A stretch of 22,985 nt of DNA from Amphimedon queenslandica (GCF_000090795.2 NW_003546376.1:1-22985); one strand, 5' to 3'. Numbered from the stretch's first letter, positions 1 to 9,740 are shown. Made by a program: numbers and translations. Notes: generated by a model from the sequence alone, not told the origin.

Positions 1-380
1 AATGTTTTATGATGAATCTAAATTTGGAATAATGAAGCATCACATGAATAGGTCAGTCAACAAGTAACAAAGATCTCAAAAACTCTAATGTTCTAAAGAA
101 CTAAATAGGTTCCTCTAATCTTGTCTATCACTCTCTTTTATCTGTTTATATAAGATAGAAAGAACTATACTATGAAAAGGAGCAACTGGTAGGAAGACCA
201 CAGCAGGTGGAATAATTTTTTTCAATTTATAACAATATTCATTTGTATGATGTAATTATGACAACTTTGGTAAAGTCAATGCAGGTGGCCATATTGGCCA
301 ATGATTGTGCGTGGGCGTGTTCCTTCAGAAAATAAATCTTGATAACTAAGCACTTCCGGTGATGGGTGCAGTTAGACTGT
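1..380. other. AT-rich stretch, nothing recognised
   Basis: No open frame, repeat or RNA gene is supported here. Homology to the BEL/Pao family begins only at about position 381. The sequence from about 290 to 380 does not resemble the equivalent part of the longer copy further right, so the fragment end lies here. Confidence 0.5.
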
Positions 381-1305
381 ATATGGAGGCAATTATTCAA
401 TGATGGACCACTAGTCTTAGCAGAGGAATCATATTAAATTCTCAATTTTGTAGTAGACTTGTCCTGCCTCAACACACAATGATGTGGTAAAAAGTGTATA
501 CGAGCCAGAGTGCATTCTTCAGAGTTCTGAACGGGGACAATAATGCCCATGTCACGTTGCTCTGTAATAATATGATGTCTCCTCAATAACTCATGAGAGT
601 TCTTCAGGTGCTTAAACAAACCATTCAATTAAAGTAACCAAAGCGGATAGTTAGCAGCAAGAGAAATGCAAGAGTCTTTCCAAGGCAGGGAAACAACGCA
701 CTTACCAATATCAAACTTCACATGATCACTAAATTGAGTTTGCACCAAATTCTCATTTTCCATAATTCCTAACGATTTTAGCTCCAAAAATGAACGCAAT
801 CTACATCTAGGATCATGTCTTCAAGGACGCTATCTACCCTTAAAACATGGGTTACCATAGTAGCACTCCGTGCACAAGACTGTCTCACAGCAGCAGTACC
901 ACATAAAATCCAGGCAAAGCATGAGTTTAAAGCAACAGGCCCATGTTGCTCTTCATTATCTCACCTGTAAGTAGAGACAAATACTGGTCAGATCCAATTA
1001 AGATGTCTGGCTTTATCTGGTTGCAATGATCCAATGAAATAGAAAATTCCAAATTATTAAGATAAGGATACTTACTCAAATCTATATGAACATTATTCTT
1101 AAGGTCATCATCCAGTTTTACAAAATGACATTCAGTATGACACTCCTTTCTAAACCCAAAGTGTCATTATAGAAAGCAATTTAGTGCCCAGAGATTGCAA
1201 TCCCAACCTCTGGCATGCACTTCAAGGAAAAAGTTTGAGCACTGGCTCCCACTGTGGAATAGGACATATAAAGACATTCTATTGCTAGGCTCATCTTTTA
1301 GTGAT
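381..1305 (-). mobile_element. BEL/Pao retrotransposon fragment (protease-end to RT start)
   Basis: This is a piece of a BEL/Pao LTR retrotransposon pol gene read on the minus strand. The open stretch 628-434 contains the block that opens the reverse transcriptase of this family (GLFKHLKNSHELLRR, then GIIVPV, then a conserved LPHHCVLRQDKSTTKLRI). Reverse-complemented, the segment aligns along its length with about 6640-7535 of the plus-strand copy. Shared landmarks are the GASAQ-like protease-region block near 1240, a TTGGAATTTTCTATTTCATT stretch near 1040, and the SLPWKDS region near 690. The copies differ at many bases and by small indels. This copy keeps about 15 codons near 650-680 that the plus copy has lost. 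No LTR, catalytic RT motif, RNase H or integrase is present, so it is a dead fragment. Both ends are abrupt, and the right end abuts the broken gene starting at 1388. Confidence 0.85.
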
Positions 1306-2879
1306 TTTCAGCTCTGCGATACTGAGTAAGACGAATTATACCTGCGTCAAAAATTTGTTTTTCATACATTGGTGTTAAAAAGCACTAATGACAAATAATG
1401 AAAGTGATAAAGCAATTTTGTTGAAGTCATTCCTTAAAAAGTTAAGACATGTGAATTGCTCTACTGCAGTGTATACCTACCTAAATGTTCTTGATCAGAA
1501 TGAAGGCAACAAAGAAACATATGCTGATGTGTTGTCCTTAGCTTATGACGAGTTTAAGGTAGGCACTGAAATTCAACATTTAGTAGTAGCTGGAGATGCC
1601 AAAACATACAGCCATTTACAAACGATAAGTTTTGAATATGGCAATAAAATGTCTTGGCCTGTCCCATTTAATGGTGACTGGCACGTACTAAGTAATTTTC
1701 AGCCAGTGTTAATGAAAACTTACTTTAATGCTGGCTTGAATTAACTTGCTAATCTTGCTGGTCATCTTGGTGAAACAAAAACTTCTTTAGCCAATTGCAA
1801 AAATTTCAAGAGAACACATCGATTTAATCATGGGAAGCATTTTACATTTACATGTATGAGAAGTTTCTACAGGAGACTGACAATTCCAAGGAAATTGAAA
1901 GTGAAATGAGAAGTACGATGAATGACTTATCTTCTTTTTTGCCAGATCGCATCAATATACATTTTCAGAAAATTTTATGATTTTGCTTCTCACAAGCTAG
2001 TAATGACCCAAATTGGACCTTTTGGGCAGAATTTGTAATATCAAATTGCTTGGGTTACATTAATTTATATCTAGCTATTAGATGAGCAAAGTGGAATGTA
2101 AGATTGGAATGATGGAAAGTAATGGCACCTGTATTTGCAGCATTTGATAGTGTGAACTACAGAAGGCTACTGCCGCAACACTTTGCAGACTGCATTCTCC
2201 TGCCTAATGATGTCAAAGAAGCTTTTGCTCAAGAAGGATTTTGTGTGAGCATTCTTGGTAATGAATGTAACTCAGTCGCCATAGATATATGTCACGAAAT
2301 TTTAATCAATAGAGACCTGAAAGATGCCATCACTCGGCCAGGAATAAATGCCATTAATCAAGTTGCTCTTAGCATTCCATACAAAGGCAGTAATTTAAGG
2401 AACATCAGAAATAAAGTATTTAACAAAGAGCCAATCAATAATGACAAAATCTCATCAACTGACCGTAAAATATATGATAATGTGATGGCAGTTCTCAACA
2501 GAATCAAAGAAAGCTCTCTCTTACCTACGTCCATTAGTGAACAAGAGCAAGACCTCCTACACTTCCGTAGCATGGTCAGGATGATCTTGACAAAGATATG
2601 TTACAAACATATCTAAAAGCCAAGAAAATTAAAACATAAAAATGACAATTTAAAAACTGTTGGAGGAGCAAAGCTAATAAAAAGATTTAGGCAAATTGGA
2701 AGTGAGAAAAATTAGTCACAGAATGCGTAAAAAAGAATAATGCTGAATGAAGGAATTGAAATAAGAGAGGCAGAACAGTTTCTTGAACTGCCTAAAGCTA
2801 TAGTTACTGAAGGTAGAATTCCTCACAAAGGGCTAGCATTATTAAGTTCTATGAGAAAAGGTATGAAGATGCTTTGTTA

Positions 2880-3755
2880 GTGGAATTTCCTTCAAGATGG
2901 GTGCCACACTCTGTCATTTTAGAGGGCATGTTTCTCATTAATGCAACAACAATTGTTAACATTGACAAATGGCAGAATATATGCGCAATCTATTTGAAAG
3001 GTTCTTAATGAGCTACATAAGTAGTTGTTTGTGACTTGCATGTGATCTTTGATAGTCCTGGGAGCAGTCACACATCATCTGAAAAATATAGAGAGAGACA
3101 TGATAAACCTAATGGAAGCGACCACGAGCATGTGGAATTTCATGACAATACAAAAATTCCCAGCATATGGAAGGATATCATAGGATGTTGAAGTTGCAAG
3201 TATAAGTTCGTTGATTATTTGAAGCTCAAATTTTTGGAACTAGGCCCTTTGTTTCTAAGAGGTGATCAAAAACTGTTCATTGCTGGAAGTAGCAAATAAA
3301 ATGACCAAAACCTGTGTTGGTCTGCAACTAAAGAAGTTACAGAAGAAATAGTAGTACCTCTTATCACAATTACTGAAGAAGCACACTCGTATTGGCTACA
3401 TGCCATGCATGCTTATGGTACAAGAATATTAATTTTCTGTCCAGAAAATGATGTCTACCACATAGGGTTACTAAATATGCCAGCTCAACAAGAAGTTTTA
3501 GTGCAAATAAACACTCTTTTGAGTGAAAAAAAATTAACTGCATTGAATGTTTTGAGTGATAGTTAGCAAAATGAGGATGAATTCAAGAAACTGGATAGAC
3601 CAGTGATAAATAAAATAATTGTCACTTTGTATGCTGTCACTGGTTGTTGCTTTACTTCATTCTTTGTTGGGATAATAAAAACTGCATTTGCATAGACACT
3701 GCTAGACTATGTAGAGTTCATAGCTGGAGATACCAAAGTAGCACTTGAAAAATTG
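2880..3755 (+). pseudogene. FEN/PIN-like nuclease region of the broken gene, acidic positions altered
   Basis: From the GTG near 2880 the translation reads WVPHSVILEGMFLINATT, followed after stops by VVCDLHVIFDSPGS. It then reads TITEEAHSYWLHAMHAYG, ILIFCPENDVYHIGL and YAVTGCCFTSFFVGI. The order and spacing are those of metazoan FEN/PIN-like nuclease domains, where blocks of the form xPDTDV and GCDxxSxFxGxGK carry catalytic acids (family knowledge). Here the DTD-like block reads ENDV and the GCD-like block reads GCC. The EEAD-like block reads EEAH. These substitutions, plus in-frame stops, argue that any nuclease activity is gone. The assignment rests on motif order only. Confidence 0.55.
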
Positions 3756-4455
3756 GCATGTCACAGACCAGATGGAAATGGCTTCCTAGCATGCATTAGG
3801 CTTGTGGCAAATGCCTGTGTTGTGGAACACAAACAACCTTTCCCATGCAAAACACCACCAGGTCTATACTTCTCATTTGAAGGCACTACTAATGTAATAG
3901 AAGGTCAGAGTTTTTATAATCATGTCAAGGAACAGGTCTGGACAAAAGTTACATTTGCGGATGATTTACCACCATCATTTGACGCATTAAAAAGAAATTG
4001 GTTACGATTGATTTGGGTCTTGCATTACTGGCAGCAATCATGTAACAATAATGTTAATATGCTCCCTATGACCTTTTTTGGATGGACTACTGATGATGAT
4101 GACAAGTTAATAATGGACTGGGATTCTGATGAAAAGATATTGAATATATGGAAACAAGTTTCATTTCTTACCAAAGGCTGCACCTCTAAGACAGGATTCT
4201 CTACTAAAAATGCAAATGCATCAAGAATGGCATGCCTTGTGGTCCAGGATGTTTATGCCAATTCTGTAAAAACCCTTAAAATGGTAAGCAAATAATCTTA
4301 TGTTTGGTCTTTTATGTCAAACATTACTTCATGGAACAAGGGACAGATCAGGCTAGTGCACAGTATGATGAGAGACTAGAAGAGGCACATAACGAAAAAA
4401 GATAAGGACAGTAATATACTTGAATATAGTGACAGTTCAGATGACTATATTGAAG

Positions 4456-4498
4456 GTATACACATCAAGAGTAACATAATTACACTTCTAACTTGTAG
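4456..4498 (+). other. Candidate 43-nt intron in the acidic tail
   Basis: The frame starting at 4401 reads an acidic stretch (SDSSDDYIE) up to G4455. It is followed by GT at 4456-4457, and the segment ends in TTGTAG at 4493-4498. Removing 43 bases continues an acidic frame (PEDEDYGLV) to TAA 4528-4530. Both flanks having the same acidic character supports an intron rather than chance. The length is at the lower limit for animal introns. No branch point can be asserted. Confidence 0.45.
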
Positions 4499-4530
4499 AT
4501 CCAGAAGATGAAGATTATGGATTAGTTTAA

Positions 4531-5462
4531 TGGACATAGACAGCAAATCTACACATCTATTACTTATTAACACACATAGACAGCACAACACTATGCATAA
4601 TTCCATGGGACAATTTTCCCTTGGCTCCATGTCATTTCTAAAAAAGGGGACATAACCTACACTGCATACTATTCACTAAGCTTAATAGTTAAGTTGCATT
4701 CCTTATGGTTTAAAAGAAATAGCTCATCAAGAAAACATTTTGTCCGCCATGTTTTCTTCATGTCAACTGCCTTACAAGATCCACTGAAACTCAAATGCTT
4801 TTTATAATGGTAAAAAATAAAATACAACAAAGTATAAAACCGTTTCAAGTAGTATAAGCAAAAATTATAACTGCAAATGTCTTATATCTATCAATATGCC
4901 TTCTTGACTTTGAGCAAAGCAATTTCTACAAATGTCAGCCATTTTGACAAAAACGTCACATCCGGTAGAAATAGAAAATCAAATTTGGCTGCACGACTGA
5001 AAGGTACCGTTTGCCTTTGAGGTTTATGCACCAAATTGTAAAGCAAGCATTGCTTGTTCCAGTCGCGAAGGTTTTACAGACTGGTGCAAGCCTTTATTAG
5101 GGAGTGACGTTAGTTCTATTATTGAAGCCAGATGATATTTTTGATTAACCCATTAAAGAATTGCAGAAGCATTTAGATGCATGTGCATAACTGTCCTAAT
5201 AAGCATTATATTATATGATAATCCAAACGTAATGGTCCTTTTTAAAAAAGATGAATGTAATGCTGCAAAATATTTAAAATATTCAGAAATTGTGAAATGA
5301 TAGGCCATCAATTGTGTGTAGTCGTAATGATACGGAATGTAAACTTATGCCGCATATTTTGCGCAATGCATCTATGCAAACTTGGGCAATTGAAGCATGG
5401 CCTTTAGGATACTGTCATTCTTTTCAGAAATTTGATTAATAAATTTTGCCTCTTATTCATCC
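4531..5462. other. AT-rich spacer, nothing recognised
   Basis: Between the broken gene and the first recognisable residues of the plus-strand BEL/Pao copy I find no coding block. I also find no match to the candidate 3' LTR at 10342-10606, so a 5' LTR appears to be absent. The segment 4930-5110 is slightly richer in GC than its surroundings, but I could assign nothing to it. Confidence 0.5.
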
Positions 5463-5991
5463 AGGAGTTTTGGATTAAAGAGATTGAAAATTCAGGGCGA
5501 ACAAAAGATGAGCAGTTCCTTGAAATGTCTACTGTGGATTGTGCTCTATCAACATTGCCACTCCTACCCCCGCTAGTACAGGTAGATCAAGTCCTGTCAG
5601 ACCTCCTGTTGTTTCTCCCAAACTGCCTAAGCTGACATTAAACTCTTTCAATGGGAGTCTAGTAACATGGACCCCATTTCAGGATTCCTTCAAATCGGCC
5701 ATTGATGATAATCCCAGCTTGGCAACCATTGATAAATTTTCTTATTGCAGTCTCTATTGGAAGGTAAAGCCATCCAAGGAAAGTATTGCAGGCCTTGCCC
5801 TTACTGATGCCAACCTTTCTACTGCAGTTGACTTATTGGAGAAGAGATTTAGCAGAAAGGAGAGAATCACTGCAGGTCATATGGACGTACTGATGAGCCT
5901 TGATGCAGTTTCTTCTGATCATCACATTTTTGAGCTTCATTGCCTGTATGACAAGACTGAGTCTACAATTAGGAGTCTATCTGCATTGTGA
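5463..5991 (+). pseudogene. BEL/Pao gag-like region (DUF1759)
   Basis: The open frame at 5539-5991 carries the DUF1759 signature: PKLTLNSFNG, then TWTPFQDSFKSAIDDNPSL, then IAGLALTDANLSTAVDLL, then EKRFSRKERI and HMDVLMSL. This domain lies in the gag-equivalent part of BEL/Pao polyproteins. In another frame, 5463-5530 reads EFWIKEIENSGRTKDEQFLEM, which fits the upstream helical part of gag and marks the left limit of homology. The frame ends at the TGA at 5989-5991, and further DUF1759-like residues continue out of frame to about 6130. The start shown in the 5539 frame is not a true initiation site, since sequence upstream already belongs to the family. Confidence 0.8.
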
Positions 5992-6321
5992 GTACTTGTG
6001 GACTCTTATGGAGCATTGCTGGCTCCTATGATCATAAAGAAGCTTCAATCTGATTTCAGACTTACTATTGCCTGAAAGGTTCCAGCAGGTGATTGGAACA
6101 AGACAAAGATACTGGAGGTGTTATTAGCAGAGGTTGAAGCTAGAGGGAGGGCCTCTATACCTAAGACTAAACAAAGTAGTTTGACACCTAAGCGTGGAAA
6201 GGATTTTTCCACAGCTGCCACTTTTACTGGAGGTAGCCTCAGTGGTGGCTGCTTTTGCCGGTAAGAAGGCCACACAGCTGCCCAGTGTTTTAAAGTCATT
6301 AGAGTTGATGAGAGGAAACAA

Positions 6322-6441
6322 ATGATTATAGAGCAGGGCAGATGCTTTGTTTGCCTCTGTGCAGGACACATTAGTAAGCACTGTCGCTCTTCGATGAGCT
6401 GTACTACGTGTAAAGGGAGACATCACTCTAGTGTTAGTATG
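6322..6441 (+). pseudogene. CCHC zinc knuckle of the BEL/Pao gag-pol
   Basis: The frame at 6322-6579 contains GRCFVCLCAGHISKHC, a C-X2-C-X4-H-X4-C knuckle with cysteines at codons 6343, 6352 and 6382 and histidine at 6367. It is followed by MSCTTCKGRHHSSV, the second cysteine/histidine block typical of this family just before the protease region. All four ligands of the first knuckle are intact although the surrounding polyprotein is broken. The role in intact relatives is nucleic-acid binding by gag. Confidence 0.8.
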
Positions 6442-6575
6442 AGGATCTCAAAGCCTAATTTGGCCCAGAGGCATTCTACTGCTAGAGATGGTGCTTCTCA
6501 CATTCATCTAAGGGGCCTAATCAAGAGACCCCTCCATTTGAAGGATGAATTGCGAGTGCCACCTTCTATACTAGT

Positions 6576-7340
6576 TTGAGAGAGTCTACTGTCTTACAAG
6601 TGGCACACATCATTGCTTTCAATCTCAATGAACCTGGCAATAGAACATCTTCACTCTTCATATCCTATTTGACAGTAGGAGCCAGTGCTCATATATTTCT
6701 CGAAGTACATGCCCGAGGTTGGGATTGCCATCTCTGGGCACTAAATTGGTCTCTATAATAACCTTTGGGTCTAGAATGGAGTGTCGTACAGAATGTCATG
6801 TTGTAAAACTGGGTCTTGAGCTTAAGAGTTATGCTCTTAAGCTGTTCACAGTTAGCATAATTTAATTTGGAATTTTTATAACAATAATTTGGAATTTTCT
6901 ATTTCATTGGATCATTGCAAGCAGATAAAGCCAGGCATCTGACCAGTATTAGTCTCTACTTACAGGTTAGATAATGAAGAGTAACAATGAGCCTGTTGCT
7001 CTAAACTCATGCCTTGGCTGGATTTATCTATACTGCTGCTGTGAAACAGTCTAGTCCATGGAGTGCTACTATAATCACCCATGTTTTAAGGGTTGACCGT
7101 GTCCATGAAGACATGAGTCTAGAACGTGGATTACATTCATTTTGGGAGCTAGAATCTTTAGGAATTTAGGCAGATGAGCATACTCAATTTATTGATCTAG
7201 TGAAGTTTGATAAGTGTAAGCATGTTGTTTCTCTGCCTTGGAAAGACTCTTTCTGATAACTATTAGCTTTGTTTACGTTGATTGAATGGTTTGTTTAAGC
7301 GCCTAAAGAGCTCTCAAGTTATTAAGGAGATATGACGACA
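6576..7340 (+). pseudogene. BEL/Pao protease-region and linker to RT, frameshifted
   Basis: The segment aligns with the reverse complement of 1305-570, the other copy of the family. It starts with a DUF1758-like protease lead-in (VLQVAHIIAFNL, then a TVGAS block where an aspartic-protease DSGAS-like motif would be expected). It runs through the region where the other copy preserves the SLPWKDS block. I see no intact catalytic Asp-Ser/Thr-Gly. Frames change several times. Compared with the other copy it has a local duplication of TAATTTGGAATTTTTA and a perfect short inverted repeat at 6819-6843, and it lacks about 15 codons near 7255. Confidence 0.65.
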
Positions 7341-7348
7341 TTATTTAA

Positions 7349-7990
7349 GTGCAACTTGCAATGGGAATTATTGTCCCTGTTGAGAACTCTGAAGAATGCA
7401 GTGTGGCTCGTATATACTATTTACCGCATCATTGTGTCTTGAGGCAGGACAAGTCTACTACAAAATTGAGAATTGTATACAGTGGCTCTGCTAAGATGAA
7501 CGGTCCATCATTGAATATTTGCCTCCATATAGGACCTTTATTACATCAAAAGGTTATTGACATCCTTTTTGCAATTTAGGACATGGCCTATTGCTATTGT
7601 GGCTGATGTAGAGAAAGCCTTTCTTATGATTCAGGTGGCAGAAGTAGATCAAGATGTTTTGCGTTATCTGTGGTATAAAGATGTTTCTTGTGAGAATCCT
7701 TTGCTTCAGATTTATAAGTTCACGCGTGTGGTGTTTGGTGTAGCCCATTTGAGTCGAGGTGTCTAGATCTAATTCAGAAGATTGAAGACTCCATCAATGT
7801 AAATGATGTCATAACTAACGCTGCTATTGTTTCTGAAGCATTTTCTCTTTATAAATATTCAAAAGATATCTTTGCTAAAGGAGGATTTAATTTGCGGAAG
7901 TTTTTTAGTAATAATGTAGAAGTACAGAGTCTAATTGACTCAACAGAGCAAAGCATTGTTATTGAAGGAGATGAGCATGACACTTTATAC
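7349..7990 (+). pseudogene. BEL/Pao reverse transcriptase, internally deleted
   Basis: The open frame at 7349-7579 contains GIIVPVENSEEC, LPHHCVLRQDKSTTKLRIVY and NGPSLNICL, the start of the BEL/Pao RT. From 7557 a shifted frame gives VADVEKAFLMIQV, containing the first catalytic Asp region, and FTRVVFGV near 7718-7742. In the family, a stretch of some tens of residues should follow before the YVDD box. Here the YVDD equivalent appears almost at once as INVNDV (7793-7810), followed by AFSLYKYSKDIFAKGGFNLRKF. The Y and the first D of the box are replaced by N, and the intervening segment is missing, so polymerase activity is not expected. Confidence 0.8.
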
Positions 7991-8717
7991 TTTAGGGAGA
8001 GTTAACTCTGCTCTGGGAAGTGAGCAGAAAGTTTTAGGTGTCCTGTGGGATCCTATTACTGATGAGATCATCATTAATCTTACTCTTCTTTGTAATGAAA
8101 CAAAGACTTAAGCCAACTAAGCGTAAGCTAGTCAGTGTGATCAGTAAGATATACAATAGCCCTATGGGGTTCATTTCTCCTGTTATTGTCAGATTTAAGA
8201 TGCTTTTTCAAGGCTTGTGTTATCATAAGATTGAATGGGATGATTCTTTGCCTGAGCCACTATTGCTTAAATTGAAGCAACTCCTAACAGACCTTGAAGC
8301 CAAGCCACTGGGACTGGCACGACACTGCACTACTAGTGATTTAGGTGGTAAAGCCAGATTTATGAGATTCTGTGATGCTTCATTGAAGGCCTATACAGCT
8401 GTAGTATATTCGGAGAATTGTAATAAAGAGATTGTACTAAAGACCACAAAGACAAGGGTCTCTCCTTTCATGAGTCAGACTATTTCCAGACTGGAACTCC
8501 TGGGAGCTGTCCTTTTGCATGGCAGATTTTTTGTGCTAAGGCCAGCCTAATGGCATTTGTATCTTATACTGTGTGTTTCAGAGACTGACTAATAGTATTA
8601 CATTGGATCAATGGACTGGACAGGCATTGGAAGCCTTTTGCCCAAAATAGAATTACAGAGATAAGATGGATGTTGTTGTTGGAATCACTGTCAGGGAAAG
8701 ATAAATCTCCTGACATA
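7991..8717 (+). pseudogene. BEL/Pao RNase H / peptidase_A17-type region
   Basis: The reading frame ending at 8550 includes LKPTKRKLVSVISKIYNSPMG, FISPVIVRFKMLFQGLC, and RFCDASLKAYTAVVYSE near 8365-8410. It ends with SQTISRLELLGAVLL. These are the conserved blocks of the A17/RNase H-like part of BEL/Pao pol, and the FCDAS block carries the expected acidic residue. After a frame change the segment at 8590-8717 reads LHWINGLDRHWKPFAQNR and SGKDKSPD, the lead-in to a conserved PSRG block. That block resumes only at 8894, beyond a palindromic insertion. Confidence 0.75.
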
Positions 8718-8891
8718 AGCCAGGCATACACTAGGCAACATGTTGCTGGCAACATTTGTGGTTACTTTGATCTTGTAAGCAACATGTTGCCAGAAATAGA
8801 ACAGCCTTCTATTTCTGGCAACATATTGCTTACAAGATCAAAGTAACCACAGATGCTGCAAGCAACATGTTGCCTGCTGTATGGAGGCATT
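8718..8891. mobile_element. 174-bp palindromic MITE-like insertion, candidate TA target duplication
   Basis: Left arm 8718-8801 and right arm 8807-8890 are near-perfect inverted repeats about a 5-bp centre (8802-8806). No gaps are needed to pair 8725 with 8883, and the outermost 7 bp are weaker. The 12-bp palindrome GCAACATGTTGC occurs at 8735-8746, 8779-8790 and 8862-8873, with a one-base variant at 8818-8829. TA dinucleotides at 8716-8717 and 8892-8893 flank it. The left flank ends in the codons for Pro-Asp and the right flank starts with Pro-Ser-Arg-Gly, adjacent parts of one conserved BEL/Pao block, so the insertion is younger than the element. It encodes nothing. Confidence 0.75.
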
Positions 8892-8893
8892 TA

Positions 8894-9330
8894 CCATCAA
8901 GGGGTGTCACTCTCAATGAGTTGTGTGAATCTCATCTGTGGTTTCATGGTCCTCCATGGTTGGAGAGCCATGTTACCATACCTGTCCAAGAGACAGAAGA
9001 GATCCTTCCTAAATGTATGGAGGAACTGAGAAGAAAAGTAGTGCCACACTGAGTGTAATGAAGAATGAGGAGTCATTGTTCCTATTGTCCTTACGAGACT
9101 TTAGTTAATTGCACAGCATGTCTTATTGTTTGTAGGTAAACTCAAAGGAGTGTTGTGTTCAGTGGTTGACTATAAGAGTAAAGCAGAAGTTCTGTGGCTC
9201 ATTGAAGTTCAGAAGAATCATATCAAGGATGAATGGAGGACTCAGTTCATGACCTTCCTGGACAAATATGGACTTTTTTGAAGTGGTGGGAGACAAGGGA
9301 ATTTATATCTTTCTTACTAGGCTCGTCATC
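8894..9330 (+). pseudogene. BEL/Pao linker between RNase H and integrase
   Basis: Starting immediately right of the palindromic insertion, the frame reads PSRGVTLNELCESHLWFHGPPWL, a conserved BEL/Pao block. It continues to a stop at 9050-9052. Further family-like residues follow out of frame near 9170-9260 (EVLWLIEVQKNHIKDEW), then the lead to the integrase finger. At least two frameshifts separate these pieces. Confidence 0.65.
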
Positions 9331-9740
9331 CTGCACTGTTGCCTCGAGACAATCCGTTTACTGTGTTAGTGATGAAGATAGCTCATGAGAGTGATGCTCA
9401 CACTGGAGTTAAAGATACTCTCACTGACGTCAGGAACCAGTACTGGATCCTTCAAGGCAGATCTTATGCAAGGCAGTACATTAATGAATGTGTCCTTTGT
9501 AGGAGATATGCTGTCTCTCACTACAGACTTCCTCCTGCACCACTGCCTAATTTTCATGTGAAGCAGAGTTTTCCGTTTTCTGTTGTGGGTGTCGACTTTG
9601 CTTGTCCTCTTACTTATATTACAGCCTCAAGAGACTAATGTCTCTACCTAATTACCTGTTGTTGCCTTCTTCTGAAGAGTTTAGCCCAGATTCATCTCGA
9701 CCTACCTAAACAAGGCATTTGAAGTATTTAAGTACTATTC
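9331..9740 (+). pseudogene. BEL/Pao integrase: H2C2 finger present, catalytic core mostly deleted
   Basis: The frame 9339-9638 carries an H2C2 integrase finger: AHESDAHTGVKDTL supplies the histidines and ECVLCRR near 9486-9506 supplies the cysteines. QYWILQGR lies between them. It continues into the first core block, VVGVDFACPLTYI, which holds the first catalytic Asp. After the stop at 9636-9638 only about 100 bases of degraded core-like sequence precede the FWSRW block of the C-terminal domain. The second Asp and the Glu of the D,D,E core have no counterpart in the window. Confidence 0.8.

Larger units (their letters stand above)
1388..4530 (+). pseudogene. Broken multi-domain gene: DUF6589-like, FEN/PIN-like nuclease region, CXC region, acidic tail
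   Basis: Successive plus-strand pieces in shifting frames read as one protein of a type common in sponges and cnidarians (family from memory). At 1388-1744 is a DUF6589-like block with GDAKTYSHLQ and FNGDWHVLSNFQPVLMK; the match continues past a stop at 1742 and a frameshift near 1850. At 2122-2616 is a long open stretch with PVFAAFD..NYRRLLPQHFAD and INRDLKDAITRP. At about 2880-3670 is a FEN/PIN-like nuclease region, and at 3753-4295 a C-terminal region with WDSDEK and FLTKGC leading into a CXC-type cysteine cluster. In-frame stops lie near 1742, 1978, 2616, 3004, 3564 and 3694. In the CXC region only the first cysteine (about 4179) and one later cysteine remain, so zinc binding is lost. An acidic tail ends at TAA 4528-4530 across a candidate 43-nt intron. 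The N-terminal part is missing where the minus-strand BEL/Pao fragment abuts. The native role is unknown to me. A mobile-element or expanded host-gene origin are both possible. Confidence 0.7.

Noticed and set aside
4531..5462. 5' LTR of the plus-strand BEL/Pao copy
   Set aside because: No stretch here resembles the candidate 3' LTR region (10342-10606), so the 5' LTR seems to be absent or replaced.
6045..6426. Two overlapping minus-strand open reading frames of about 100 codons
   Set aside because: They are shadows opposite the BEL/Pao gag and zinc-knuckle region, whose motifs are clear on the plus strand.
8867..9052. Independent small gene of 61 codons
   Set aside because: Its first codons lie in the arm of the palindromic insertion and the rest is a conserved BEL/Pao linker block, so the apparent start is created by the insertion.
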